Shown here one piece after another: positions 32,335 to 41,150 of a stretch of DNA of 59,232 nt; positions within the stretch are counted from its first letter, which is position 1; each line of letters begins with the position of its first letter. The position numbers and the translations under genes are program-made. The stretch is from Acidimicrobiia bacterium (lineage in GTDB: Bacteria > Actinomycetota > Acidimicrobiia > Spongiisociales > ZC4RG35), in NCBI GenBank assembly GCA_025937235.1, contig JAICRU010000008.1, positions 1-59,232 of the forward strand, written 5' to 3'. The notes beneath the pieces were generated by a model, which had not been told where the DNA came from, ran no database searches, and saw only the letters and a list, made by a program, of their open reading frames with translations.

Positions 32335-33990
32335 ATGACCTCGGCGGTCGCCCCTCTTCGATACGGCTCTTTCCGCACGCTCTGGGTGGCATCGATGCTG
32401 TCCGCGTTCGGGACGTTCATCCAGAGCCTGTCGTCGGCCCAACTGATGCTGGATCTCACCGGGTCCAACACCTGGGTGGGGATGATGGTCGCCTCGACCT
32501 CGCTGCCCCTACTCTTCTTCGGCCTTGCCGCCGGGGCCCTGGCCGACATGTTCGACCGGGCCAAGCTCATGCTCCTGGCACAGGGGATCATGGGCGGGTC
32601 GGCCCTGGCGATGGCCATCCTCACCTGGACCGATGTCATCACACCGCCCTTGCTCCTCGGGCTGGGGTTCGTGCTCGGGACGGGGGTGGCCTTGAACCTA
32701 CCCACCTGGCAGGCGCTGCTCCCCGACATGGTCCCCCGGGGCCTGATCGCATCGGCAGTTGCCCTACAGTCGGCGGCGTTCAACGTCGCCCGCGCCGTGG
32801 GCCCCGCCCTGGGCGGGCTGATCTACGCGGTGTTCGGTGCTGCCGTGGGCTTTGGGGTGAATGCCCTCACCTACGGGTTCGTCATCGCCGGGCTGCTCAT
32901 GGTGATGAGCACCTTCGAACGTCGGGAGAGGGATCCCGCCCCCTTGGGCACGGCGATCCTGCTCGGCATCCGCTATGCCAGGTTCACGAGGGCATTTCGC
33001 AATCTGCTCCTCCTGGTGTCCCTATTCGCCATCACCTCATCGGTGGTGCAGTCGGTGCTACCCGGACACAACCTGGCCATCGGGGGCACACCGGGGAGTC
33101 TCGGCATCCTTCTCGGTGCCATGGGCGCCGGTGCCTTGGTAGCGACCGCGATGAGGCAACGGTTCATCGATCGCTTCCAGAATTGGGCCCCGGTGCTGAC
33201 GATCTGCTCGTTCGGCCTGGTCGGAATCGGGCTCGGGCTGTCCTCCACCATCGAGGCAGCTGTCATCTTCATGTTCTTCTCGGGTGCCTTCTGGGTGCTC
33301 ACCCTCACCAACCTCAACGCCACGGCTCAGCTCATGGCACCCGAGTGGATCCGGGGCAGGGCAATGTCGCTCTACAGCTTCTCCTTCGTCGGGATCATGC
33401 CGATCGGTTCGATCATCTCCGGGATCCTGGCCGACGCGGTCGGGACCGGCCCCGCCATCACCATCCTCTGCTCGGCCTCCGTCGTCCTCGGTGCGCTGGT
33501 GCCGCTGTTCCGGATCCCCAGCCTCGATGAGATCGAGTCCCCGGAGTTCACATCCGACCGCTCGGTCCCCTCCCATGACGAGGCGGTGGAGGGCGGGCCC
33601 GTCCTGATCCTCAACACCTGGAAGATCGACCATGAGGACTTCGACGAGTTCACCGCCGTGATGAACCTGGTCCGCCTGGTGAGGCTCCGCACCGGCGCCT
33701 ACCGATGGCGTCTCCTACGCAACGTGAGCGAGCCGACAAGGCTGACCGAGCTCTTCGCCACCGGCTCATGGGAGGAGCATCTCGCCCAACACCGAAGGAT
33801 CGACGACGCCTCGGCCGACATCATCGCCCGGGCCCGCTCCTTCGATCGCGCCGGGGGCCCGGTGACCCGTCACCTGATCTCGGTCGACGTCGAAGACCCG
33901 CCCAACTTCGACGAGCTGGTGATAACCCACGAGGCGATGCATCAGACCGACGGGTCGATTCCGACCATGGCCGATCAAGACGCAGACTGA
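32335..33990 (+). CDS. MFS_3 (EntS-like) transporter with C-terminal antibiotic-monooxygenase-like domain
   Basis: A 551-aa protein. Residues about 10-405 form a twelve-helix major facilitator of the enterobactin-exporter type (LRYGSFRTLWVASMLSAFGTFIQ; LPDMVPRGLIASAVALQSAAFNVARAVGPALGG; RGRAMSLYSFSFVG). The last ~140 residues are soluble (ILNTWKIDHEDFDEFTAVMNLVR, then RTGAYRWRLLRN and TELFATGSWEEHLAQHRR), the ferredoxin-like ABM pattern seen in many members of this transporter group. It is probably an exporter of a small molecule or siderophore. ATG 32335 is set by the TACCCT element; the long open frame upstream is antisense to other genes. Confidence 0.88.
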   Translation: MTSAVAPLRYGSFRTLWVASMLSAFGTFIQSLSSAQLMLDLTGSNTWVGMMVASTSLPLLFFGLAAGALADMFDRAKLMLLAQGIMGGSALAMAILTWTDVITPPLLLGLGFVLGTGVALNLPTWQALLPDMVPRGLIASAVALQSAAFNVARAVGPALGGLIYAVFGAAVGFGVNALTYGFVIAGLLMVMSTFERRERDPAPLGTAILLGIRYARFTRAFRNLLLLVSLFAITSSVVQSVLPGHNLAIGGTPGSLGILLGAMGAGALVATAMRQRFIDRFQNWAPVLTICSFGLVGIGLGLSSTIEAAVIFMFFSGAFWVLTLTNLNATAQLMAPEWIRGRAMSLYSFSFVGIMPIGSIISGILADAVGTGPAITILCSASVVLGALVPLFRIPSLDEIESPEFTSDRSVPSHDEAVEGGPVLILNTWKIDHEDFDEFTAVMNLVRLVRLRTGAYRWRLLRNVSEPTRLTELFATGSWEEHLAQHRRIDDASADIIARARSFDRAGGPVTRHLISVDVEDPPNFDELVITHEAMHQTDGSIPTMADQDAD

Positions 33991-33992
33991 GC

Positions 33993-34039
33993 AGGGGATC
34001 CCCTCCCCGCCACGACGGCCCTCTCCCTACGAGGGGAGA
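33993..34039. terminator. Possible bidirectional terminator region between convergent genes
   Basis: A 12-base perfect palindrome AGGGGATCCCCT (33993-34004) and a TCTCCC/GGGAGA hairpin (34022-34039, 6-base loop) lie between and at the ends of convergent genes. No T-run follows, so intrinsic termination is uncertain. Confidence 0.3.
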
Positions 34040-34704
34040 AACCTCATCTCGCGGCGGAACTTCTTCCAGTCCGAGGACTTGGTAGACCAGAGGATGTCGA
34101 TAGCGATCATGCCCAAGCCGATGACCACGAGTGCCCAGGGCACCCAGGCCGGCACACCGGCGGCGATGGCGGCGCCGATGAAGGCGAATGGCATCACCTT
34201 GGTGACGATGGCGCCGGAAGCGTGCATCCAGGCTCGGGAGGATGCCGGTGCCCGCAAGTAGGTGGCGTAGTCGAGCTTCACACCGGGCTGTGGCTGGAGA
34301 AGGGCGCCGACGAACCAGTGGGTGAAACGCATCCCCATGAAAGTCCCAGCAGTCAGGTGGGCCAATCCGTGGGTGGTGACCAGGACGATCCCGAACCCGA
34401 AGAGGAAGGCGATCGCCGCTCCGATCCCGCCCAGGTAGTACGACCAGCCGACAAGGGCCAGTCCGACGAGAGTCGCGCCGATGGCAAGCACGTTGCCCAG
34501 CCAGATGGGGACGACGAGCAATGCCCACGTCTTGAAGGCTGCCCGATCGATGCGGGCGATCCGATCGGCATGCTCGTCGATCAGGGCCGGATCCCCCTTC
34601 ACCAGGGCAACAGCCTTCCAGAACCCGGTTGGGCCCAGCGGCTTGCCCGCGGAGGCGGCCCGTTCCGCGTCGTCCAGTATCGCCCCGACCCGCGACCGGT
34701 CCAT
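34027..34704 (-). CDS. Polytopic membrane protein, degenerate M50-like
   Basis: A 225-aa membrane protein with about five helices. The segment VTTHGLAHLTAGTFMGMRF resembles the site-2-protease zinc motif HExxH, but the catalytic Glu is Gly113 between His112 and His116. A later YLRAPASSRAWMHASGAIVTK resembles the M50 segment after the active site. It is therefore probably a non-proteolytic relative, or a family I do not know. ATG 34704 is chosen over 34746, whose extra residues extend into the divergent sigma-factor promoter region. Confidence 0.6.
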   Translation of the reverse strand: MDRSRVGAILDDAERAASAGKPLGPTGFWKAVALVKGDPALIDEHADRIARIDRAAFKTWALLVVPIWLGNVLAIGATLVGLALVGWSYYLGGIGAAIAFLFGFGIVLVTTHGLAHLTAGTFMGMRFTHWFVGALLQPQPGVKLDYATYLRAPASSRAWMHASGAIVTKVMPFAFIGAAIAAGVPAWVPWALVVIGLGMIAIDILWSTKSSDWKKFRREMRFLPS

Positions 34705-34769
34705 AGAGGCACATCTAAGTACGGTGCTCTGGTGCAACCGGTGCATCTCTTCCGGGGTTCTTCCTCGAG

Positions 34770-35285
34770 ATGGATGAGCTGACCGCTGAGCTGGCCCGCG
34801 ACCTGGATTCCTCCTTCCCTCATCTGGTGAAGAGGGCGGGCCCCGGTCTGTACTGGGGTTTGCGACGGCTATGCGGCGATCACCAGGAGGCCGAGGACCT
34901 CACCCAAGAGACCTTCATTCGGGCCTATCGGTCGCTCAGCGAGTTCGACCGGGCCCGCTTCGCGGACCTCCGGCTCTCGCCCTGGCTGTGGACCATCGCC
35001 CTCAATCTGGGCCGCAACCACCTGCGCAACAGGTCACGACGCCCGGTCTTTGTGGAGATGACCGACCATGGGGACCATGATCCCGAGCCTCCCGATACCG
35101 CAGCATGGGATGCGCGTCTGTCAGCCCTCACGATCAACCAGCGCCGCGCGGTCGTGCTGCGCCACGTCGTGGGTCTTGGCATCGGCGAGATCGCGGAGGC
35201 AACCGGGCGACCCGAAGGGACGGTAAAGGCAGACATCCATCGTGGACTGGAACACTTGAGACGAGTGATGGAGCAAGAACGATGA
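34770..35285 (+). CDS. ECF-family RNA polymerase sigma factor
   Basis: A 171-aa group 4 sigma factor. Region 2 (residues about 20-90) includes LCGDHQEAEDLTQETFIRAYRSL, the RNA polymerase-binding and -10 recognition helices, and PWLWTIALNLGRNHLRNRSRR. Region 4 (about 115-165) includes LTINQRRAVVLRHVVGLGIGEIAEATGRPEGTVKADIHRGLEHLR, the -35 recognition HTH. No anti-sigma factor follows. Instead its stop overlaps, as ATGA (35282-35285), the start of an alkyltransferase-Ada zinc-domain fusion, suggesting alkylation-stress control. Start ATG 34770 has no SD. Confidence 0.92.
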   Translation: MDELTAELARDLDSSFPHLVKRAGPGLYWGLRRLCGDHQEAEDLTQETFIRAYRSLSEFDRARFADLRLSPWLWTIALNLGRNHLRNRSRRPVFVEMTDHGDHDPEPPDTAAWDARLSALTINQRRAVVLRHVVGLGIGEIAEATGRPEGTVKADIHRGLEHLRRVMEQER

Positions 35286-36037
35286 GCATCGAACAACGAC
35301 TCTCAGGGCTGGCAGGCGCACTGCCCGAGGGGATTGCCGAAGGGGTGGCCCTGGGCACCGGACTGGCCGACGGCTACGACATCTACGCCTCCCCTGTGGG
35401 CGAGGTCGTGATCACCTTCAACATCGAAGGAGTCTCGTCGGTTGATCTCGCCACGACCGGCTTCGAGGGCCGCTTCGCCTCCCGATACGGGCGACCGCTG
35501 CTTCGGGCCGAGCCCCCGCGCCAGTGGGCCAAGCACATCCCGGAGGCGATGGAGGCAGGCACGCCCGGCCGCCTCCCTGTCGATCTGAGGTCCCGCACGC
35601 CGTTCGAGGTGAAGGTGCTGCGGATCGCCGCATCCATCCCCCGAGGCGAGGTCAGGCCCTACGGATGGCTGGCTCGGGAGGCCGAGCGCCCGGACGCCGC
35701 CCGTGCCGTGGGCTCGACCATGGCCCGCAATCCCATCCCACTCATCATCCCCTGTCACCGGGTGGTGCGCTCCGACGGGCACCTCGGGGAGTACTCCCTG
35801 GGCGGCACACACAACAAGTGGGATTTGCTGCGGCGTGAGGGTGTGGATCTGGGGCATCTGGTCGAGTTGGCCGAGCACCACGTCCGGGTCCAGGCAGACC
35901 CGTCAACCGGCGTGTACTGCCACCCGACCTGTCACGTCATCCGAGCTTCGGGGCAATGGAACGTCGTCGACTTCAAGACAACCGTTGCAGCGCGGGCTGC
36001 CGGGTTCGAGCCCTGCCCGGAGTGCCGTCCCGGGTAG
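35282..36037 (+). CDS. Methylated-DNA-cysteine methyltransferase with C-terminal Ada-type zinc domain
   Basis: A 251-aa suicide DNA-repair protein. Residues about 32-75 look like the alkyltransferase N-terminal domain (YDIYASPVGEVVITFN). Residues about 105-190 are the catalytic domain, with TPFEVKVLRIAASIPRGEV, RAVGSTMARNPIPLIIPCHRVV (acceptor Cys158) and the GEYSLGG wing. Residues about 205-250 match the Ada metal-binding domain: GVYCHPTC (Cys213, Cys217), NVVDFKTTVAARAAGFEP and CPEC (Cys245, Cys248), all four zinc ligands present. Canonical Ada has the zinc domain first, then an AraC-type HTH, then the transferase; here order is reversed and the HTH is missing. It is translationally coupled to the ECF factor. 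Confidence 0.9.
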   Translation: MSIEQRLSGLAGALPEGIAEGVALGTGLADGYDIYASPVGEVVITFNIEGVSSVDLATTGFEGRFASRYGRPLLRAEPPRQWAKHIPEAMEAGTPGRLPVDLRSRTPFEVKVLRIAASIPRGEVRPYGWLAREAERPDAARAVGSTMARNPIPLIIPCHRVVRSDGHLGEYSLGGTHNKWDLLRREGVDLGHLVELAEHHVRVQADPSTGVYCHPTCHVIRASGQWNVVDFKTTVAARAAGFEPCPECRPG

Positions 36038-36064
36038 GGATGGTTGACCCGGGCCTGGCCCGGG

Positions 36065-36070
36065 TACCCT
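36065..36070 (+). promoter_or_regulatory. Putative -10 element (TACCCT) of transketolase
   Basis: TACCCT ends 8 nt before ATG 36079; identical hexamer and spacing to the MFS promoter at 32321. Confidence 0.5.
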
Positions 36071-36078
36071 CGCCGACC

Positions 36079-38028
36079 ATGAGGAACGGAATGGAGCGGC
36101 TGGCGGTCAACACCGTCAAGGCCCTCGCCATGGACGCGGTGCAGAAGGCCAACAGCGGCCACCCCGGGATGCCCATGGGAATGGCCGAGATAGCGGTCAC
36201 CCTGTGGGGCCGGTTCCTGAAGGTGGATCCGGACGTCCCCGACTGGCCCGACCGGGATCGGTTCGTCCTCTCCAACGGCCATGGCTCGATGCTCCTCTAC
36301 TCGATGCTCCATCTCTGTGGCTTCCCCATGGCCATGGACGACCTGAAGAACTTCAGACAGTGGGGCAGTCCCACCGCGGGACACCCGGAGATCCATCAGA
36401 AGCTTGGGATCGAGATGACCACGGGCCCTCTGGGCCAGGGCTTCGGCACCGGGGTGGGGATGGCCATGGCCGAGACCCATCTTCGGGCCCGCCTGGGCGA
36501 GGACCTGGTCGACCATCGGACGTTCGGGTTCGTCAGCGACGGCGATTTGATGGAGGGGGTCAGCGCCGAGGCGGGCTCCCTGGCCGGGCGATTCGGGCTC
36601 GGCAAGCTGATCTATCTGTACGACGACAATGACATCTCGATCGACGGGTCGACCGATATCACGTTCTCCGAGGACGTAGGGAAGCGCTTCCGGGCCCAGG
36701 GGTGGCACACCCAGGAGATCGACGGCCACGACCTGGACGCCATCGACGAGGCGCTCGAGGCTGCGATCAACCTCGAGGACCGGCCCTCGCTGGTGATCTG
36801 TCACACCCACATCGCCCACGGGGCTCCCAACGCCCAGGACACTGCCGCCTCCCACGGGTCGCCCCTGGGCGAAGAGGAGATAGCTCTGGCCAAGGAGGCA
36901 ATGGGTTACCCGGTCGATCGAAGATTCGAAGTCGATGCGGAGGTCTACGAGTTCTTCGAGGGGGCGATGGCTTGGGGCAGAGAGGAGCGTGCCAAGTGGG
37001 AGAAGAGACTGGAGAGCGCCGACGAGGAGCGCCGGGCCCTCTGGGAAGATCTCCACTCCTCCGACCCGGTCTCGTTGGATGGGCCCGAGTTCACCGTCGG
37101 CGAGAAGATGGCCACCAGGTCGGCCTCGGGCAAGGTGTTCCCCGAGATCGCGGAGAAGGTGCCCGGCTTCCTCGGTGGATCGGCCGATCTCGTCGCCTCC
37201 ACCAAGACCGTGCTCGACACCTCCCGGCGCTACTCGGCTGCCGACCCGAGCTCCCGGGACATCCCCTATGGGGTGCGGGAGCACGCCATGGGATGCATCA
37301 CCAACGGGATGGCTGTGCACGGTGGGCTCAAGCCCTACGCCGCCACCTTCTTCGTGTTCAGCGACTACATGCGCCCGGCTGTGCGGCTGTCGGCCCTGAT
37401 GTCGGCCCCCTCGGTCTGGGTTTGGACCCACGACTCGGTGTTCCTGGGTGAGGATGGCCCCACACACCAGCCCATCGAGCACCTCGCCTCACTGCGGGCC
37501 ATGCCCAACTTGTGGATGATCCGCCCCGCCGACGCCAACGAGACGGTCGCAGCCTGGGAGATCGCACTCAACCGCCACGACGGCCCTGTTGGGCTGCTTC
37601 TCACCCGCCAGGACCTGCCCATCCTCCAGACCGATCGGGCCGGGGTCGCACGAGGTGGCTACGTCCTCCGGGACGGCGGGGATGTCACCATCATCGCCAC
37701 CGGGTCCGAGGTCCATGTCGCCCTGGACGCCGCGGCCGAGCTGGAGGGCGATGATATCGCGGCCCGCGTGGTCAGCCTGCCTTGCTGGGAGGTGTTCGCG
37801 GAGCAGGACGAGGTATATCGGTCGAGTGTCCTCGGCGAGGCCCCACGAGTGGCAGTGGAAGCTGCAGCCAGTTTCGGGTGGGAGCGCATCATCGGCACCG
37901 ACGGGCTGATGCTGGGCATCGATCATTTCGGTGAATCGGCCCCAGACACCGTCATCGCCGAGAAGCTCGGCTATACCGGCCCGGCCGTGGCGGCAAAGGT
38001 CCGGGAGCATCTCTCGACCTCGAGTTGA
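36079..38028 (+). CDS. tkt: Transketolase
   Basis: A 649-aa thiamine-diphosphate enzyme of the pentose-phosphate pathway, transferring two-carbon ketol units between sugar phosphates. It is full length, with the N-terminal MDAVQKANSGHPGMPMGMA (substrate and cofactor His), GPLGQGFGTGVGMA, the ThDP motif GDGDLMEG-like SDGDLMEGVSAEA...DDNDISIDG, YGVREHAMGCITNG (catalytic Glu) in the pyrimidine domain and DSVFLGEDGPTHQPIEHLASLRAMP. ATG 36079 is set by the TACCCT element. The TGA overlaps the next gene's TTG start (TTGA). It is followed by no other pentose-phosphate gene here. Confidence 0.97.
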   Translation: MRNGMERLAVNTVKALAMDAVQKANSGHPGMPMGMAEIAVTLWGRFLKVDPDVPDWPDRDRFVLSNGHGSMLLYSMLHLCGFPMAMDDLKNFRQWGSPTAGHPEIHQKLGIEMTTGPLGQGFGTGVGMAMAETHLRARLGEDLVDHRTFGFVSDGDLMEGVSAEAGSLAGRFGLGKLIYLYDDNDISIDGSTDITFSEDVGKRFRAQGWHTQEIDGHDLDAIDEALEAAINLEDRPSLVICHTHIAHGAPNAQDTAASHGSPLGEEEIALAKEAMGYPVDRRFEVDAEVYEFFEGAMAWGREERAKWEKRLESADEERRALWEDLHSSDPVSLDGPEFTVGEKMATRSASGKVFPEIAEKVPGFLGGSADLVASTKTVLDTSRRYSAADPSSRDIPYGVREHAMGCITNGMAVHGGLKPYAATFFVFSDYMRPAVRLSALMSAPSVWVWTHDSVFLGEDGPTHQPIEHLASLRAMPNLWMIRPADANETVAAWEIALNRHDGPVGLLLTRQDLPILQTDRAGVARGGYVLRDGGDVTIIATGSEVHVALDAAAELEGDDIAARVVSLPCWEVFAEQDEVYRSSVLGEAPRVAVEAAASFGWERIIGTDGLMLGIDHFGESAPDTVIAEKLGYTGPAVAAKVREHLSTSS

Positions 38029-39377
38029 GCCGGACCGTCGACGTAGTCGTGATCGGAGCGGGGATCGCCGGGGTCTCCGTGGCGTACGACTTGGCGGTGC
38101 GGCACGAGGTGGGGAGTGTCGTGATGGTCGATCCACGTCCGCCGTTGACGCTGACCTCGGACAAGTCGACGGAGTGTTACCGGAACTGGTGGCCCAACAG
38201 ACCGATGGTCGACTTGATGAGCAGATCGATCGACCTCCTGGAGAAGATGGCGACCGAGTCAGGAAACGTATTTGGCCTCAATCGCAGGGGATACCTGTTC
38301 GTGACCGCCGACGAGGAGCGCTTTCGCCGGATGGTCGAAGACGCTCACCACACCTCCACCCTCGGGGCAGGCCCGGTCCGTTTCCACCCCGGGCCGCTCC
38401 CCTACCGGCCATCACCCCGCGAAGGATTCGCCGGTGCTCCGGAAGGGGTGGACCTCCTGGTCGGAGGCGACATGGTCGTCGAGCATTTCCCCTATATCAC
38501 CCCTGCGGCGGTGGGCGCTTTGCACGTGCGCAGGGCCGGCTGGTTCAGTGCCCAACAGCTCGGGGCGTGGATGCTGGACCAGGCCCGGTCACACGGGTTG
38601 GAGCTCGTCGTCGACGAGGTGGTCGGCATCGAGTCGGGTGGTGGAAGCGTCCGCCAGGTGAATCTGGCCGGAGACGGGCCGATCGAGACACCGGTCGTCG
38701 TGAATGCCGCGGGGCCGATGGCCGGCCCGGTGGCGGCGATGGCCGGTCTCGACCTGCCTCTCTACTCCGAGCTACATCTCAAGGTCGCCTGCAGGGACCA
38801 TCTCCGCGTTGTCCCAAGGGAGGCCCCGATGATCATCTGGAGCGATCCGCAGCAGCTCGACTGGGCCGACGAAGAGCGGGAGGCCCTATCGGCGGAGGGG
38901 CGTGATGACCTGCTCGGGGAGCTCCCCGTGTTCTGTCACGGCCGACCCGAGGGTGGAAGTGACTCGCCCTACCTGCTCGGGCTGTGGGAGTACCACGGCA
39001 TCGTCGAGGAACCGGTCTGGCCTCTGCCGGCAGACCCCCTCTACCCGGAGGTGGTGTTGCGAGGGCTGACCACGATGGTCCCGGGTCTGTCCGCCTATCG
39101 AGAGCGTCTCCCACAAGCCACGGTGGACGGGGGCTACTACACCAAGACCCGGGAGAATCGCCCCCTCATCGGGCCTGCCGGCCCCAGCGGCTTTCATCTC
39201 CTGGTCGGATTCTCCGGGTTCGGAGTGATGGTGGCGGCCGGAGCGGCCGACTTGCTGGCCCGGCACGTCGTGGGCTCCGAGCTACCGGACTACGCCGAGG
39301 CATTCCTTCTCACCCGGTATGACGACCCGGAATACCTGTCGGCCATCTCCGGGCCCGTCAGCTCGGGACAACTCTGA
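38025..39377 (+). CDS. FAD-dependent oxidoreductase (DAO/glycine oxidase-like)
   Basis: A 450-aa flavoprotein of the D-amino-acid oxidase superfamily. The N-terminus is VVVIGAGIAGVSVAYDLAVR (ADP-binding GxGxxG) and ends the strand with the Asp of VMVDPRPPLT. The substrate domain is long, and C-terminal NRPLIGPAGPSGFHLLVGFSGFGVMVAAGAADLLARHVVG is the second FAD contact typical of sarcosine or dimethylglycine oxidases. The Cys or His for covalent FAD is not obvious. Start is TTG 38025 overlapping the tkt stop. Substrate is probably a secondary or tertiary amine, but unproven. Confidence 0.85.
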   Translation: MSRTVDVVVIGAGIAGVSVAYDLAVRHEVGSVVMVDPRPPLTLTSDKSTECYRNWWPNRPMVDLMSRSIDLLEKMATESGNVFGLNRRGYLFVTADEERFRRMVEDAHHTSTLGAGPVRFHPGPLPYRPSPREGFAGAPEGVDLLVGGDMVVEHFPYITPAAVGALHVRRAGWFSAQQLGAWMLDQARSHGLELVVDEVVGIESGGGSVRQVNLAGDGPIETPVVVNAAGPMAGPVAAMAGLDLPLYSELHLKVACRDHLRVVPREAPMIIWSDPQQLDWADEEREALSAEGRDDLLGELPVFCHGRPEGGSDSPYLLGLWEYHGIVEEPVWPLPADPLYPEVVLRGLTTMVPGLSAYRERLPQATVDGGYYTKTRENRPLIGPAGPSGFHLLVGFSGFGVMVAAGAADLLARHVVGSELPDYAEAFLLTRYDDPEYLSAISGPVSSGQL

Positions 39378-39380
39378 GAG

Positions 39381-39752
39381 TCAGTCCTCGAGGATCGACA
39401 GGATGTTGCCGGCGGGGTCCTCGAACCAGGCAATGGGCGGGCCGCCCTCACCGCGCCAAATCCCCTTCTCATCCTGGTCGAACTGCTCGTACCTGATCAG
39501 ACTCACACCACGCTCGGCCAGCTCGTCGGCCGCGAGGTCGATGTCCTCCACCGGGAAGTTCAAGATGGTGAAGGTGGCCGGCTCATGATCGTCCTTGGGG
39601 TAGATCATGATGTGCCCGCCATCGGGTATCCGCAGGGCGAGCATCCCGTCCTCTTCGGTCACTTCGAGGCCGAGGATTCCTCCATAGAAGTCCTTGGCTC
39701 GCTGGATATCGTCGACCGAGAACCCGCTGAAAGCCCTGGTATCGGTGAACAT
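39381..39752 (-). CDS. VOC (glyoxalase/bleomycin resistance) superfamily protein
   Basis: A 123-aa two-motif VOC domain protein: FSGFSVDDIQRAKDFYGGILGLEV at the N-terminus and PIAWFEDPAGNILSILED at the end, with FPVEDIDLAADELAERGV opening the second half. These proteins bind a metal and small ligands, and include lyases, dioxygenases and resistance proteins; no specific role is visible. GAGGAGG lies 6 nt upstream of ATG 39752, a clear leadered gene. It ends 3 bases from the convergent oxidoreductase gene. Confidence 0.85.
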   Translation of the reverse strand: MFTDTRAFSGFSVDDIQRAKDFYGGILGLEVTEEDGMLALRIPDGGHIMIYPKDDHEPATFTILNFPVEDIDLAADELAERGVSLIRYEQFDQDEKGIWRGEGGPPIAWFEDPAGNILSILED

Positions 39753-40007
39753 GAGTGCCTCCTCTGGGGCGGTTCCGATGAGTTTCCCCCTCGTCGGCAG
39801 TCTCTAACCACGTTGCCTGCAGATGACCCTTCCAGCCGTGCAGTCGTCACTTGCGACATGGGAGCGGTCTCCTCGCCCGATCTCGGGACCGTCGATGCCG
39901 TGTGTCGTCTCCGCATGTCGGTGGTTCAGATGGGATACGTCCTTCGTCTCCGAGATGCCACACCCGAGCTCGAGGAGTTGCTCACCCTGTGCGGGCTGGG
40001 CGACAGC
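39753..40007. other. Intergenic region, 255 bases
   Basis: It lies between the ends or starts of the VOC and SigG-like genes (both minus strand). The first ~20 bases hold the VOC ribosome site. I see no hairpin, repeat or supported ORF in the rest; open frames here are shadows. Confidence 0.4.
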
Positions 40008-40997
40008 TCATTTCTCGTAGCTGAGCGGCAGGCCGAAGAGGGGGAAGAGCCGTTCGGTGTCGAGGAAGAAGTTGAGCCCGGTGATCGAACCACCTGACAT
40101 CTCCAGCACCTGGAGCGCCCAGGGGGCATGGCCACCTCCCGGGTCGGGTTTGTACTGGCCGAATGCGGGCAGACCGTTGGCCGGGCCCGCCGGGACAACC
40201 ACCGAGCCGCGGCACCCGATACCAGTGCCGAGGAAGAACCGCGTCACTTGCTCCGGGCCGCGGAGCCACATCCCGTAAGGCGGCATCGACTGGACCACGT
40301 CTTCGTGGAGCAGCTCGACCAGGGCGTCCAGGTCGTAGCGCTCGAAGGCGTCGACGTATCGGTGGAGGAAGGCCCTCTGGTCATCATCGAGTGGGCGGTG
40401 GGGGTCGGATTCTCCAGGGCTGTGCTCCGCCAGGGTCGCCCTGGCCCTCTGCAAAGCGCTGTTGACCGAAGCCACGGTGGTGTCGAGCAACTCGGCCACC
40501 TCGTTGGCCTGCCACCTCAGCACGTCACGCAGGATCAGGACCGCGCGTTGCCGCGATGGCAGGTGTTGGAGGGCGGCGACGAATGCGAGCCTCACCGAGT
40601 CACGGGACACGGCGACGTCGGCTGGATCGGGACCAGCAGGCAGCAGGATGCCGTCGGGCGCCGGCTCCAGCCAGGTGATCTCGGGGAGTGGAGCCGGCAG
40701 CATCGTGTCCGCACTCGACGCGGGCCCCAGGTCCATCGGCCTGGCCCGGCGGTCCCGTCCCTTCAGCATGTCGAAGCAGACGTTGGTCGTGATCCGGTAG
40801 AGCCAGGTTCGCAAGGCGGAGCGGCCCTCGAAGCGATCCAGCGCCCTCCAGGCCCGGACCATGCTCTCCTGTACAGCATCCTCGGCCTCGAACGGCGAGC
40901 CCAGGAGCCGGTATGCATACCCGGTCAGCTCCGAGCGGTATGGCTCCAGGTCCTCGAAGGAGGGGGCTTGTCGCCCGGTTGTGATGGATTCGGCCAT
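40008..40997 (-). CDS. ECF sigma factor with SnoaL-like C-terminal domain (SigG/TIGR02960-like)
   Basis: A 329-aa ECF sigma factor. Region 2 ([40 protein letters not shown], then [20 protein letters not shown]) and region 4 ([44 protein letters not shown]) are complete. Residues about 205-329 form an NTF2/SnoaL-fold tail ([31 protein letters not shown]), the feature of SigG-type factors, which regulate in cis without a classic anti-sigma. ATG 40997 has GGAG upstream; the longer frame reaches into the divergent promoter. It is divergent from a flavin oxidase gene that may be its target. Confidence 0.9.
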   Translation of the reverse strand: MAESITTGRQAPSFEDLEPYRSELTGYAYRLLGSPFEAEDAVQESMVRAWRALDRFEGRSALRTWLYRITTNVCFDMLKGRDRRARPMDLGPASSADTMLPAPLPEITWLEPAPDGILLPAGPDPADVAVSRDSVRLAFVAALQHLPSRQRAVLILRDVLRWQANEVAELLDTTVASVNSALQRARATLAEHSPGESDPHRPLDDDQRAFLHRYVDAFERYDLDALVELLHEDVVQSMPPYGMWLRGPEQVTRFFLGTGIGCRGSVVVPAGPANGLPAFGQYKPDPGGGHAPWALQVLEMSGGSITGLNFFLDTERLFPLFGLPLSYEK

Positions 40998-41110
40998 GCC
41001 CGCTCCGATCGCTCGTTCTACGTCTCCAGTCGGAGGGGGAATGAGCCCCCTGCCCGATGACCCGACATCAGCATCGATCGATTCTGGTCCTGATTGCGCT
41101 CTATGTACGT

Positions 41111-41150
41111 GGGGTAACCCGGAAGGGGTAACCGAAAGCCGGGCGGTAAG
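41111..41150 (+). promoter_or_regulatory. Tandem GGGGTAACC repeats upstream of the flavin oxidase gene
   Basis: GGGGTAACC occurs at 41111-41119 and again at 41125-41133 (14-base period), with a related GCGGTAAGG about 17 bases further on. They lie between the divergent SigG-like gene and the oxidase ATG 41176. Helical-phase spacing is not exact. They could be operator half-sites or alternative sigma elements. Confidence 0.4.

Noticed and set aside
33993-34004. AGGGGATCCCCT palindrome as an operator
   Set aside because: It sits between the 3' ends of convergent genes, where an operator is unlikely; at best it belongs to a weak terminator region.
35932-37482. 516-codon minus-strand open frame
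   Set aside because: It is antisense to transketolase, which is unmistakable.
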